From CAUZFZ01 sp963579025 (GTDB lineage: Bacteria > Planctomycetota > Planctomycetia > Planctomycetales > Planctomycetaceae), in contig CAUZFZ010000004.1 of NCBI GenBank assembly GCA_963579025.1, forward strand, positions 1 through 64,000: a stretch of DNA of 64,000 bases, written 5' to 3'. The position numbers and the translations under genes were made by a program. This document shows, piece after piece, positions 1-8,498 of the stretch. Under the pieces are notes generated by a model, which did no database searches, was not told the origin of the DNA, and saw only the letters and a program-made list of their open reading frames with translations. Positions within the stretch are counted from its first letter, which is position 1. The number at the start of each line of letters is the position of its first letter.

Positions 1-31
1 CCGGTCCATCCGCTTCCATGCGAATTTCCAT

Positions 32-82
32 CGAGACTCCTTTCCCGGTCCGACTTCAACCATCAACCGGAAGGGAGTCTCG
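32..82. repeat. Inverted repeat downstream of the truncated sigma gene
   Basis: A perfect 9-bp inverted repeat, CGAGACTCC (32-40) and GGAGTCTCG (74-82), encloses a second smaller pair, CCGGT (46-50) and ACCGG (66-70). On the plus strand it is followed by a short T-rich stretch, so it could be a weak terminator for something entering from the left. It lies just past the stop of the minus-strand sigma gene and could equally be the scar of whatever truncated that gene. Confidence 0.4.
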
Positions 83-118
83 ATATTTTCCCGATTCCCC
101 AACACCCACGTTTTGGGA

Positions 119-583
119 TCACGCCCGCCAGAAGGCCTGCCAGGTCGTGTCTTCAAAGTCGCAGCGAATCCGTTCGGCCGCCCATTCGAATAAACTGCGT
201 CGGTACTCGCGTTCCCACAGGTCGGGCTGTGACGGATCGGGCTGTTCGTCCATGAGCTGCAGCATTCCCGTGTCACCGCTGCCTTGCGGATGCCGACCCT
301 GGGCTCGCAGGAAATCGCTCAAACGCGAACGTGTCACAACCTTCAGCCAGCCACGAAATGAGCCGTTCTGTCGATCGTATTCGAATCGGTGAATTGTCCG
401 AGCGACCGTGACCAGCACATCCTGAGTCACAAGCGATGCGTCCGCATCCTGCAGTCCGCATTGACGGGCGAACCGGTAGATCAATGGCGTATAGAGCTGA
501 GCGAACTCGCTCCACGCCAGTTCATCCCGCAGGTCCCTGATCCGGACCAGCAAACTGGGTCGTGTTGTTTCGACTGTGTCCAT
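119..583 (-). CDS. C-terminally truncated ECF-type RNA polymerase sigma factor
   Basis: The 154-residue product carries a planctomycete-type sigma-70 region 2: an N-terminal WSEFAQLYTPLIYRFAR segment, the DADASLVTQDVLVTVARTI helix and FRGWLKVVTRSRLSDFLR, which corresponds to the core-binding and -10 recognition helices. Family members of this type usually run to about 180-200 residues and end with a region 4 helix-turn-helix that contacts the -35 element. Here the frame stops straight after TWQAFWRA, exactly where region 4 should begin, and no other frame of the next 118 bases resumes it. The gene therefore looks like a recent C-terminal loss, or a minimal region-2-only sigma factor. An inverted repeat (589-606) sits just before the start. 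No anti-sigma partner is visible. Confidence 0.75.
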   Translation of the reverse strand: MDTVETTRPSLLVRIRDLRDELAWSEFAQLYTPLIYRFARQCGLQDADASLVTQDVLVTVARTIHRFEYDRQNGSFRGWLKVVTRSRLSDFLRAQGRHPQGSGDTGMLQLMDEQPDPSQPDLWEREYRRSLFEWAAERIRCDFEDTTWQAFWRA

Positions 584-588
584 CGACG

Positions 589-606
589 ACTGACTCCACA
601 GTCAGT
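589..606. promoter_or_regulatory. Short palindrome just upstream of the sigma-like gene
   Basis: ACTGACT (589-595) and AGTCAGT (600-606) form a perfect 7-bp dyad with a 4-base spacer, 5 bases upstream of the start codon at 583. It could be an operator or a hairpin that hides the ribosome binding site. Only position and symmetry support this. Confidence 0.3.
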
Positions 607-789
607 ACGGATACGCAGAGAGGCTGCCTTTCACGTCTCTCGCCGTTTTCTGGACTTTTCTGCCAGATCGTGCATCACACATCGTAGACTCACCGCGCCA
701 CGTCACGAGTCAGATCACAGAAAAAAGCCTGCTCTGTCCGCTTGACGACTCGCGCGACTACGGTCGAATTGAAATGGCCGCTCGCCTGA

Positions 790-1578
790 TCACACCGGCA
801 AGCTACGCTGACGGTGAATCTCATAGCAGAGAATTCCCGCTGAAACGGCGGCGTTCAACGAGTCGAAACTGGCGGCTTGCGGGATGCGCACCAGTTCGTC
901 GCAGGCTTGTGCCAGCGGCTCACCCAGGCCTCGACCCTCGTTGCCGATAATGATGGCCACCGAACCAGTCAGGTCTGACTGGTCGATCCGTCGATCCGCC
1001 TGCGGTGCTGTGCCAATTATCCGTACTTCCTTCGTGTTGAGGTCCGCCAGGGCACTGGCCAGATCGTCAACCTGGGCGATGTCGAGCCGACTGACAGCTC
1101 CTGCCGAACTGCGCGCCACATGCGGTGTCACGTCGGCCTGATCACGGCTGCCGATCACGACTCCGTCAGCTCCGTAGACGCACGCAACGCGGCAGACGGA
1201 ACCAAAATTAAAGGGGTCCTGAATCGAGTCCAGGACAACAAACAACCCCGGATCACCCGCCTGTTCCAACATGTCGTCGAGCGTGGAAAAGGGGTAGGCA
1301 GGTAATTTTGCCAGCACACCCTGGTGATCCCGCGCGTGTCCCAGTTCGGTCAGGCGGTCATGCGAAGCGGTTTGCAATGGAACATCGAGTGCCTCGGCGA
1401 AGTCGCGGATGCGGCTGGTCAGGTCAGGGTCCGCGGAATCCGACAGCACAAGTTCCAGTGGAATCCAGCGTCCGGCATCCAGGGTTTCAAGGACAGCGTT
1501 GCGACCCCACAGCCAGCTCTTCTGGTGATTTCCGGCGAGCGGTTTGCGGCGGGCGCTGCGGCGACGCTGTCCGACCAT
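790..1578 (-). CDS. TrmH/SpoU-family RNA 2'-O-methyltransferase, RlmB-like
   Basis: This 262-residue protein has the SPOUT methyltransferase signature. Motif 1 (DPFNFGSVCR, about 121-130) supplies the conserved Asn and Arg, motif 2 is IIIGNEGRGLG (about 209-219), and motif 3 is FDSLNAAVSAGILCYE (about 238-253). The N-terminal 100 residues (WGRNAVLETLDAG, then LTELGHARDHQGVLA) match the RNA substrate-binding domain of RlmB/TrmH enzymes. The likely reaction is SAM-dependent ribose 2'-O-methylation, in RlmB at G2251 of 23S rRNA. Family assignment is firm; the exact target base is inferred. The start codon overlaps the stop of the upstream binding-protein gene (TAATG), so translation is probably coupled to it. 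Confidence 0.9.
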   Translation of the reverse strand: MVGQRRRSARRKPLAGNHQKSWLWGRNAVLETLDAGRWIPLELVLSDSADPDLTSRIRDFAEALDVPLQTASHDRLTELGHARDHQGVLAKLPAYPFSTLDDMLEQAGDPGLFVVLDSIQDPFNFGSVCRVACVYGADGVVIGSRDQADVTPHVARSSAGAVSRLDIAQVDDLASALADLNTKEVRIIGTAPQADRRIDQSDLTGSVAIIIGNEGRGLGEPLAQACDELVRIPQAASFDSLNAAVSAGILCYEIHRQRSLPV

Positions 1579-2480
1579 TAGTCCGCCTTCTGATTCTGGT
1601 CCGGTTTCTCACTCTGGATCGGCAGGTCGGCCAGAAAGAACAGCGGCTGTCCAAATTTCTCTTCACCGAAGTGAGCGATCAGTTCTCGAGTTTCTGGTGA
1701 ATGCAGGAACTGAATGAACTGTCGGACCGCCTCGACTTTGACATGCGGGTGTTTCTCTGGATTGACCAGGATCACGTGATAGTCGTTTCGCAGTTCGATT
1801 CCACCTTCGAAGACGATGGCCAGTTTCAGACGGTCCTGATGTGTCAGAAACGTGCCTCGATCGGCCAGTGTGAAGGCCTGCTTTTCGCTGGCCATGGTCA
1901 ATGTGGCGGCCATGCCACTGCCCGAGTCGATGTAGTTTTCGTTCCACCATTCCTGAGGCGCTGCATCAACGTCTTCCCACAATTTCAGTTCGCGCGCATG
2001 TGTTCCGGAGTTGTCACCGCGTGAGACGAAGGACTGCGAAGCGGCGACGATCATCTGCAACGCTTCCGGTGCGGACGTCGCGGCGCTGCAGATCGCGGAA
2101 TCGTCCGGTGGACCGACGATGACGAAGTCGTTGTACATCAGCGGATGTCGCTCCGAGCCGAATCCGCCGGACATGAACTCAGCTTCGGCTGTGGGCGAAT
2201 GGACGATAAGCACGTCGGCGTCTCCACGACGTCCGTTCTCCATCGCCTGGCCACTTCCAACGGCGACAGCCTTTACCTTGATGCCGGTCTGTTGAGTGAA
2301 CCTGGGAAGCAGTGCATCAATCAGGCCGCTGTCGTATGTGCTGGTCGTTGTTGCCAGAACGATCGTCGCCGCTTGCGGCGGAGCTGGTGCCGGCTTCTGG
2401 CAGCCAGACAAAACGGTCATCGCTGCCAACACAACGAACACCGGCGTCACAGCCCGGCTTTGGAGAGTCACGCGGAGCAT
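1578..2480 (-). CDS. tupA: TupA-like tungstate/molybdate ABC transporter substrate-binding lipoprotein
   Basis: The 300-residue product starts with a lipoprotein signal (hydrophobic stretch, then VLSGC with the lipidated Cys at about 27). The mature protein follows the TupA pattern: LATTTSTYDSGLIDALLPRF at the anion-binding start, GSGQAMENGRRGDADVLIVH, YNDFVIVGPP, FVSRGDNSGTHARELKLW and SGSGMAATLTMASE. These proteins bind tungstate, sometimes molybdate, outside the membrane and hand it to the TupBC permease and ATPase. No tupB or tupC is in the window, so the importer is incomplete here. The downstream gene is an RNA methyltransferase with overlapping stop and start, an unusual partner. Divergent recD lies 219 bp upstream. 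Confidence 0.85.
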   Translation of the reverse strand: MLRVTLQSRAVTPVFVVLAAMTVLSGCQKPAPAPPQAATIVLATTTSTYDSGLIDALLPRFTQQTGIKVKAVAVGSGQAMENGRRGDADVLIVHSPTAEAEFMSGGFGSERHPLMYNDFVIVGPPDDSAICSAATSAPEALQMIVAASQSFVSRGDNSGTHARELKLWEDVDAAPQEWWNENYIDSGSGMAATLTMASEKQAFTLADRGTFLTHQDRLKLAIVFEGGIELRNDYHVILVNPEKHPHVKVEAVRQFIQFLHSPETRELIAHFGEEKFGQPLFFLADLPIQSEKPDQNQKAD

Positions 2481-2699
2481 CAGTGGAGGCGTCTTTCAAA
2501 GTGAACTGGGGTTGGTGGTTCTCGACATGCCGCGAGGTTCGGAATCGCGTCTTGCTGCGGAATCGAACGGGTGGAATGCTGATATCATTCGAATGGAGCT
2601 GCGGCAACTCCACGGAGACGCGAGATTTCGTCGCCCATTGGTATGCTTCCAGCCGCTGCAGGTGGGCCACGTAAGTTTCGACTTCAATTCACGAGCCTC

Positions 2700-4787
2700 A
2701 TGACTGTCACCGTTGAACGATTGATCGAAGCTGGCGTCCTGGCCCCGATTCATCAGGGATTCGCGGATACGATCCGCAGGCTGGATGAACACAGCGATCC
2801 TCTTGTCGTCCTGGCTGCGGCTTTGACCAGTGAGCAGCTCGGTCGAGGGCATGTCTGTCTCGACCTCGATGCCATCCGGCGCTTCCCGTTTACGGCCGGA
2901 AAGGAAGACGCCGCAGCGGTTATCCAGAACGATTGGCCCTCTGTCACGACCTGGATGAAGGCCCTGGCCGCCAGCCCACTTGTCGAAGTCCGCAAGATCG
3001 CGGACTCAGGGGATGGATTGAGCAGGCCGCTGGTGCTGGACAGCCAGCACAGTCGTGTGTATCTCGCGCGCTACTGGTTCTGTCAGCAGCAGCTCGCGGC
3101 TCGCATCGCGCGCCGATTAACGGCGGAACCAGAGCCCGTCGATGAAGATCAGATCGCTGAGGGAATCCGGCGACTCTTTCCGGATCAGGACTCGGAGGGT
3201 AGTCGAGACCAGTGTCTGGCCGTCGCTCGCGCAGTGGATCGACGATTCAGCGTGATCACCGGAGGTCCAGGAACGGGCAAGACCACGACGGTTGCCCGCT
3301 TACTGGCGCTGCGGCTTCTCCAGCAGTTGGCGCCAGATGTCGCTTCCGACAAGCCTTCGTCATCTGTTCGACAGCTTCTATTGCCCCTCGATGCGAGTGA
3401 TGGACCGGAGAATGATCACGTCGAGGCTCTGGGACTGAAGGTGCTGCTGATGGCTCCCACCGGCAAGGCCGCGCAGCGATTGAACGACTCGTTGCGGCGG
3501 GCAGCCGGAAGCCTGGACGTCGATCCCCGGATCCAACAGGCGCTACAGAACTGCTCGGCTGGCACGATTCATCGCATGCTGGGCTGGACGTCGGCTCCAC
3601 CCGAGAAGGGCGGACCGTTTCGACACAACGCCGATTATTCACTCGATGCCGACGTCGTACTGGTCGACGAAGCGTCGATGGTGGATATCTCGCTGATGTG
3701 GCGACTGTTCGAAGCTGTTCGTCCGGAAGCTCAGGTCATTCTGCTGGGTGACCGTGATCAACTGGCGTCCGTGGAAGCTGGTGGTGTGCTGAGTGATCTG
3801 TGCGGAGAAATGACCGACGAGTCACTCCCGGCATCCCGCTGTGAGCAATTGCGCAGACGTACGGGCATCGGAGTACCGCCATCGGCGACCGCGGAAACAG
3901 ACCTGCTCCAGGAGAGCATTCTGACGCTGCGGTTCAGCCATCGATTCGAGGCAGACAGCGCGATCGGGCGACTGGCCGGTGGGATTCGAGCGGGTGATGC
4001 CGACGGCGTCATCGAATTGCTCCAGCACGCGACGCGCCAGTCGGACGAATCGATCGTGTGGATCGACAATGCTCAGGGCGCGTCGGTGATGGGCGAGATT
4101 GTGCAGTGTGCCTGTGACGGATATCGCCAGATGCTGGAACGCCTGCAGCAGCCGGCGAACAGCATGAGTGACGTGCTGGCGATGCTGTCGCGAACTCGGG
4201 TGCTGTGTGCTCATCGGGACGGTCGCTGGGGTGAGACGACCTTCAATCGGGCGATTATTGAGCGGCTGGCTGCCGATGGACTGATCAAACCGATGCCCGG
4301 AGCCTGGCCCGGACGCGTGGTCATGGTGACTCGAAACGACTACCACCTGAACCTGTTCAACGGTGATGCGGGCGTCGTGATCGCGACACCGGACGAGGGT
4401 CTCGCTGTCCTGTTCGAAGACCCGTCTCTACCGAACGGGTGTCGTTCGGTGCCGGCGGCGCTGGTGCGTGATTCCGTCGACTGTTTCGCGATGACGATTC
4501 ACAAGAGCCAGGGTTCTGAGTTCCATCGAGTTGTAGTCGTGCTGCCCGACCATGATTCTCCCGTCGTCTCTCGCGAGCTGCTGTACACAGCCGTCACGCG
4601 TGTCCGCGATGAATTCGTTTCCGGCGAACGGCAGTCCGGGCAGCTCGTCATTGCCGCCAGCGAGGACGGCTTGAGAAACGCGATCGATCGGCCGATCCGA
4701 CGAACCAGCGGCCTGCGCGACGCGATCTCCAGCCAGGCTCGCCGAACAACGGGGAAAGTCACTTCGCCGAACGACGTACAGGAGTGA
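2700..4787 (+). CDS. recD: RecD-like exodeoxyribonuclease V alpha subunit (SF1B helicase)
   Basis: A 695-residue helicase. Walker A is GGPGTGKTTT (about 188), motif Ia lies in LLMAPTGKAAQRL, Walker B is VLVDEASMVDI (about 322), motif III is LLGDRDQLASVEAGGVLSDL, and the C-terminal UvrD-like motifs are FAMTIHKSQGSEF (about 601-608) and LLYTAVTRVR. The N-terminal ~110 residues match the RecC-contacting domain of RecBCD-type RecD rather than the longer RecD2 N-terminus. RecD is the fast 5'-3' motor of RecBCD. The ATG at 2700 was chosen because the protein begins in the family pattern there; an in-frame ATG at 2643 would add an unconserved leader. recB and recC are not adjacent, although they usually are. 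Confidence 0.9.
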   Translation: MTVTVERLIEAGVLAPIHQGFADTIRRLDEHSDPLVVLAAALTSEQLGRGHVCLDLDAIRRFPFTAGKEDAAAVIQNDWPSVTTWMKALAASPLVEVRKIADSGDGLSRPLVLDSQHSRVYLARYWFCQQQLAARIARRLTAEPEPVDEDQIAEGIRRLFPDQDSEGSRDQCLAVARAVDRRFSVITGGPGTGKTTTVARLLALRLLQQLAPDVASDKPSSSVRQLLLPLDASDGPENDHVEALGLKVLLMAPTGKAAQRLNDSLRRAAGSLDVDPRIQQALQNCSAGTIHRMLGWTSAPPEKGGPFRHNADYSLDADVVLVDEASMVDISLMWRLFEAVRPEAQVILLGDRDQLASVEAGGVLSDLCGEMTDESLPASRCEQLRRRTGIGVPPSATAETDLLQESILTLRFSHRFEADSAIGRLAGGIRAGDADGVIELLQHATRQSDESIVWIDNAQGASVMGEIVQCACDGYRQMLERLQQPANSMSDVLAMLSRTRVLCAHRDGRWGETTFNRAIIERLAADGLIKPMPGAWPGRVVMVTRNDYHLNLFNGDAGVVIATPDEGLAVLFEDPSLPNGCRSVPAALVRDSVDCFAMTIHKSQGSEFHRVVVVLPDHDSPVVSRELLYTAVTRVRDEFVSGERQSGQLVIAASEDGLRNAIDRPIRRTSGLRDAISSQARRTTGKVTSPNDVQE

Positions 4788-4912
4788 GCTGCTGGCAGGT
4801 GCGTTTCCAGTTCCCTACCCTTCCAGCGCACGTGACCTGCCGCGGATACACCCACTTGGTCTCCCGAGTCTTAATCCGAGATCAACAAGACATGTTTACA
4901 GGACGATCTCCA

Positions 4913-5743
4913 ATGGAACGACATAACGCCCACCAGGCTGGCCGTTTGCGGCTGTTAGGTTGCCTTGCAGTTCTCTCGGCCTGTGTTTCCTGCACGCGGC
5001 AGGCACCTATCGCTCCGCCATCTGCCGCACCTCCGGCCGCGGCAGGACCTGTCAGTCCGGTAACCGCGACAACAGCCCAATCGAATCTGCCCGACATGGA
5101 TATCGACACTTCCGGTCTCGTTCTGCGACACGCGGTATTCTTCAGCTTCAAGGAAGAATCCAGTGAAGAAGATGTCGCAGGTGTCGCCGCTGCGTTTGCC
5201 GCTCTGCCTTCAAAAATCGAAGAGATCATCGATTTCCAGTGGGGAGTCAACAACAGCCCGGAAGAGCTCGACGACGGATTCACGCACTGCTTCCTGCTGA
5301 CCTTCAAGGACGACGCTGGGCGTGCTGTGTATCTGCCGCATGCCGAGCACAAGGCTTTCGGCGATGTCCTGCGTCCTCATAAGAAAGACGTGTTCGTCAT
5401 CGATTACTGGGGCACACCGCAGGAGAGCCCTCTGGAAACCGAGCTGAAGCACGCCGTGTTTCTCAAATTCAAAGAAGACGCGGCAACTGAGGACATCGCG
5501 GCCGTTGAAGAGGGTCTGGCTGAGTTGCCAAAGAAGATTGACGCGATCAAGGCGTTCGAGTGGGGGCGAAACAACAGCCCGGAATCGCATGATGACGGAT
5601 TCACGCATTGCGCCATGGTGACCTTTGCCGACGCGGCTGGTCGCGACGAGTATCTGCCACATGCAGATCACAAAGCGTTTGTTGAAATTCTGACCCCCGT
5701 GCTGGACAAGGTCCGCGTTCTGGACTTCGTCTCCGAGAAATAA
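4913..5743 (+). CDS. Lipoprotein with two tandem Dabb (stress-responsive alpha/beta barrel) domains
   Basis: From the ATG at 4913 the product is 276 residues, with a hydrophobic N-terminus ending in a plausible lipobox (LSAC, followed by VSC) and a Pro/Ala linker. Two copies of a ~95-residue Dabb domain follow. The first runs from LRHAVFFSFKE to FVIDYW and the second from LKHAVFLKFKE to RVLDFV. Both keep WG.NNSPE, DDGFTHC and YLPHA.HKAF, so they are a recent tandem duplication. Dabb domains form small ferredoxin-like barrels. A secreted planctomycete group is common, but its substrate is unknown. An alternative start at 4892 cannot be excluded. Confidence 0.8.
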   Translation: MERHNAHQAGRLRLLGCLAVLSACVSCTRQAPIAPPSAAPPAAAGPVSPVTATTAQSNLPDMDIDTSGLVLRHAVFFSFKEESSEEDVAGVAAAFAALPSKIEEIIDFQWGVNNSPEELDDGFTHCFLLTFKDDAGRAVYLPHAEHKAFGDVLRPHKKDVFVIDYWGTPQESPLETELKHAVFLKFKEDAATEDIAAVEEGLAELPKKIDAIKAFEWGRNNSPESHDDGFTHCAMVTFADAAGRDEYLPHADHKAFVEILTPVLDKVRVLDFVSEK

Positions 5744-5850
5744 GCTGTTGGCACGGACCGGGTTGCCTGGGAGCAGTTCCGATACCGTCACCAGCGATTG
5801 GTGTCCCGACGACCGGCTGATGCCGTTCGACCTTCCTCAGACAGGTCAGT

Positions 5851-6825
5851 ATGCCTGACAGCTATATCGTCCGTTACGGATCAACACGCACCGTTTCCGA
5901 GTTCACCTACAAGGGCCCGCCCGAGCTGGACCGCAACGACGCAGTCCTGGTCCGCAGTAAGCGCGGCGTCGAATGGGGAGAAGTGCTGTGTCCCGCGACC
6001 GATCGGACTCGCGAGTACCTGGGCGGTGACGGTCAGGTTGGTCGTATCCTGAGGACAGCGGACTCGGAGGCCTGGACGAAACTCGACGAAATGCGGCTGC
6101 GCGAACGCGAGGTGTTCTTCGGCGGCAAAGAAGTCATCCGCGAGCACAAACTCAACATGAACCTGGTCGACGTCGAGTGCCTCTTCGGTGGCGAGCGCAT
6201 TGTCTTTTACTACCTGGCAGAGCAGCGAGTCGACTTTCGCGAGCTGGTTAAGTCGCTCGCCCGGCGATTCCACTCGCGCATCGAAATGCGACAGATCGGT
6301 GTGCGCGACGAGGCCCGGTTGCTGGCCGATTTCGGAGACTGCGGCAAACCCGTCTGTTGCGGAACTCATCTGCGTGAGATGCCGCCCGTCTCCATGAAGA
6401 TGGCCAAACTGCAGAAGGCCACGCTGGACCCGAACAAGATCTCGGGGCGCTGCGGTCGGCTGAAGTGTTGCCTGCGGTACGAATACGACACGTACGAAGA
6501 ACATCACCGTGAGCTGCCCAATAACGGTTCAACCGTCATTACGAAACAGGGGCAGGGATTTGTTGTGGCTCGTGAAATTCTCGCGAAGAAGCTGCTGGTG
6601 CAGCACGAAAGCGGCAAACGAGTCATGGTCGACATGGCTGACATTGTGACTGTGGTCAGCTCCGGCAAGAAAGGTGGCTCGTCCGACCGGAAGGGAAACC
6701 GGAACAAGGGGAAAGGTGACTCTTCGAAGAGCAGTCCACCGGCTGCCACCGAGGGCTCTGCTGAATCCGCACCTCCGGAAACTCCCAGTGCATCGACGCC
6801 GGAATCAAAGGCTGACGAGAACTGA
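5851..6825 (+). CDS. RicT/PSP1-domain protein with disordered C-terminus
   Basis: The 324-residue protein matches the PSP1 C-terminal domain family (YaaT/RicT). It has VRYGSTRTVSEF at the start, then VLVRSKRGVEWGEVL, VYYLAEQRVDFRELVK, RIEMRQIGVRDEARLL, the Cys cluster DCGKPVCCGTHL, then MAKLQKATLDPNKISGRCGRLKCCLRYE. In Bacillus, RicT works with RicA and RicF in an Fe-S complex that affects RNase Y maturation and phosphorelay signalling; the clustered cysteines fit an Fe-S role. RicA and RicF are not seen here. After about residue 270 the sequence is a low-complexity Lys/Ser/Pro/Glu tail. The feoA-like gene starts 21 bp downstream, so the two are probably co-transcribed. Confidence 0.85.
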   Translation: MPDSYIVRYGSTRTVSEFTYKGPPELDRNDAVLVRSKRGVEWGEVLCPATDRTREYLGGDGQVGRILRTADSEAWTKLDEMRLREREVFFGGKEVIREHKLNMNLVDVECLFGGERIVFYYLAEQRVDFRELVKSLARRFHSRIEMRQIGVRDEARLLADFGDCGKPVCCGTHLREMPPVSMKMAKLQKATLDPNKISGRCGRLKCCLRYEYDTYEEHHRELPNNGSTVITKQGQGFVVAREILAKKLLVQHESGKRVMVDMADIVTVVSSGKKGGSSDRKGNRNKGKGDSSKSSPPAATEGSAESAPPETPSASTPESKADEN

Positions 6826-6846
6826 TGCCGCGTTGGAGGTATCGCG

Positions 6847-7071
6847 ATGGCCATGATCCCGCTCGAACTGCTGAACGCAGGGGAACACGCGCGTGTGGTC
6901 GAGGTTGACGGCGATCCGGCTCTCGTCACGCGGCTGCAGGAAATGGGACTCGGCCAGGACGCGCAGATTACAATGCTGCAGCCCGGCCATCCCTGTCTGA
7001 TCGCCATTGGCCATCACCGTCTGACGTTTCGCGGCGAAGAAGCTGCTGTCATTTTTGTTGAGACCGAATGA
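6847..7071 (+). CDS. FeoA-family SH3-like protein
   Basis: A 74-residue protein with the FeoA pattern: PLELLNAGEHARVVEVDGD, LVTRLQEMGLGQDAQITML, then a GHHRLTFRGEEAAVIFVE ending. FeoA is a small SH3-fold cytosolic partner of the FeoB ferrous iron channel. No feoB is in the window, so this copy may act alone. It sits 21 bp after the RicT-like gene and 27 bp before the creatininase-family gene on the same strand, so it is probably part of one transcript. Confidence 0.85.
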   Translation: MAMIPLELLNAGEHARVVEVDGDPALVTRLQEMGLGQDAQITMLQPGHPCLIAIGHHRLTFRGEEAAVIFVETE

Positions 7072-7098
7072 CCCCTCTCTACAGCGAGGCAAATTACC

Positions 7099-7974
7099 AT
7101 GACGTCCAAAGCCGCGGCCGAGTATCGCTACGAAAAACTGACCTGGCCAGAAATCAATGAGGCGATCGAACAGAACCAAGTCTGCATCATTCCCTGCGGG
7201 GCTGTGGAGCAACACGGCGAGCACTTGCCACTGGATGTCGATTTGATCTGCCCGGGTGAAATTGCTCGGGGAGTCGGTGAGGCGAAGCCCGACAAAGTGC
7301 TTGTCCTGCCGACAATCGCGTATGGCTACACCGGGCATGTCATGGACTTTCCCGGGACGATCAACACGCACTACGAAACGTTCATCAAGCAGGTACTCGA
7401 CGTCACAACATCGCTGGCCTATCACGGATTCAAGAAGGTCATTCTGTTGAACGGCCACGGCTCGAACATGCCGAATCTCGATCTGGCCGCACGACGCACG
7501 AACCTCGAAACCGATGCCGAATGCTGCCTGATCGCGTGGTGGCACCTGCTAAATGTCGACCCGGAATTCGGACCGAAATGGCGGGAAAGCACATTCCCCG
7601 GTGGCTGCGCACACGCGTGCGAACTGGAGACGTCTCTGTATCTGTACCTGGACGAGGGCGGCGTGCGCAAGGACCGGATCAAGAATCACATCAGCACACT
7701 GACAGCGGGCAACCCGTACATGTGGGTGGACCTGCATGGCTCGGGACCGGCCGCGCTGACGTCGTGGACCAGCTCGTACTCGGCGCGTGGCGTGATCGGT
7801 GAACCCGAACTCGCCACCAAAGAAAAAGGCGAGCTGATCTATCACGAGGCAGTTAAACAGCTCAGCGCGATCGTCGACTTCTTCCAGGAGCGACCTCGCG
7901 ACCAGCGCGTGCAGCATCAGGCTCGCAAGCCGTCGATTCCGATTCCCTGGGGACAGCTTGATATGGAGTCGTAA
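7099..7974 (+). CDS. Creatininase-family metal-dependent amidohydrolase
   Basis: A 291-residue protein with the creatininase fold signatures. GAVEQHGEHLPLDVD (about 34-48) supplies the Glu, His and Asp metal ligands, followed by GHVMDFPGTINTHYETF, VILLNGHGSN and GGCAHACELETSLYLYLD. The family includes creatinine amidohydrolase, MftE and related enzymes that cleave small amides using Zn or Mn. Which amide is hydrolysed cannot be told. It closes the ricT-feoA cluster, 27 bp behind feoA, and is convergent with the ridA gene. Confidence 0.85.
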   Translation: MTSKAAAEYRYEKLTWPEINEAIEQNQVCIIPCGAVEQHGEHLPLDVDLICPGEIARGVGEAKPDKVLVLPTIAYGYTGHVMDFPGTINTHYETFIKQVLDVTTSLAYHGFKKVILLNGHGSNMPNLDLAARRTNLETDAECCLIAWWHLLNVDPEFGPKWRESTFPGGCAHACELETSLYLYLDEGGVRKDRIKNHISTLTAGNPYMWVDLHGSGPAALTSWTSSYSARGVIGEPELATKEKGELIYHEAVKQLSAIVDFFQERPRDQRVQHQARKPSIPIPWGQLDMES

Positions 7975-8024
7975 GCGGTATGACTCCGGATGATGCAACG
8001 ATGCGAGGACAATCGCTGCTTTGA

Positions 8025-8498
8025 TCAGTCGCCCTGCGGCTGAATCGTGGCCCAGATCACCACCTCAACGGCAGCATCGAGAGGCAATTCGTTTGTGCCG
8101 ACCGCGATTCGTGTGTGGCGACCTGATTCGCCGAAGACTTCGCTCAGCAGATTGGATGCGCCATTCATGACTGCTGGCTGTGCCGTAAATCCGGCAGCCG
8201 AGTTTACGAAGCCCTCAACACGAACGACCTGTTGGACTCGATCGAGGTCACCGACGACAGCCTTAATCTGAGCCAGACAGTTCAAAGTTGCGGTCTTGGC
8301 TGCCGCGGCTCCATCTTCTGCAGAGAGGTCGGCTCCGATCTTGCCTTTGAATGCGAGTTCGCCCGCAACCATTGGAAGCTGACCGCTGGTGACGACCATG
8401 TTCCCGAACTGGATTGCCGGAACATACGAACCAACCGCAGCCGGAGCATCTGGCAGAGTGAGTCCAAGGTCTTGAAGTCTGGCTTCCGCAGTCGACAT
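8025..8498 (-). CDS. RidA (YjgF/YER057c/UK114) family protein
   Basis: A 157-residue RidA-like protein with YVPAIQFGNMVVTSGQLPM near the N-terminus, NCLAQIKAVVGDLDRVQQVVRV in the middle, and HTRIAVGTNELPLDAAVEVVIWA at the C-terminus. The conserved Arg of the imine-hydrolysis site is kept (HTR). The RidA superfamily deaminates reactive enamine/imine intermediates; this longer type with an extra N-terminal segment forms a separate subgroup often annotated only as YjgF-like. It stands alone, convergent with the creatininase gene and followed upstream by a palindromic element. Confidence 0.85.
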   Translation of the reverse strand: MSTAEARLQDLGLTLPDAPAAVGSYVPAIQFGNMVVTSGQLPMVAGELAFKGKIGADLSAEDGAAAAKTATLNCLAQIKAVVGDLDRVQQVVRVEGFVNSAAGFTAQPAVMNGASNLLSEVFGESGRHTRIAVGTNELPLDAAVEVVIWATIQPQGD

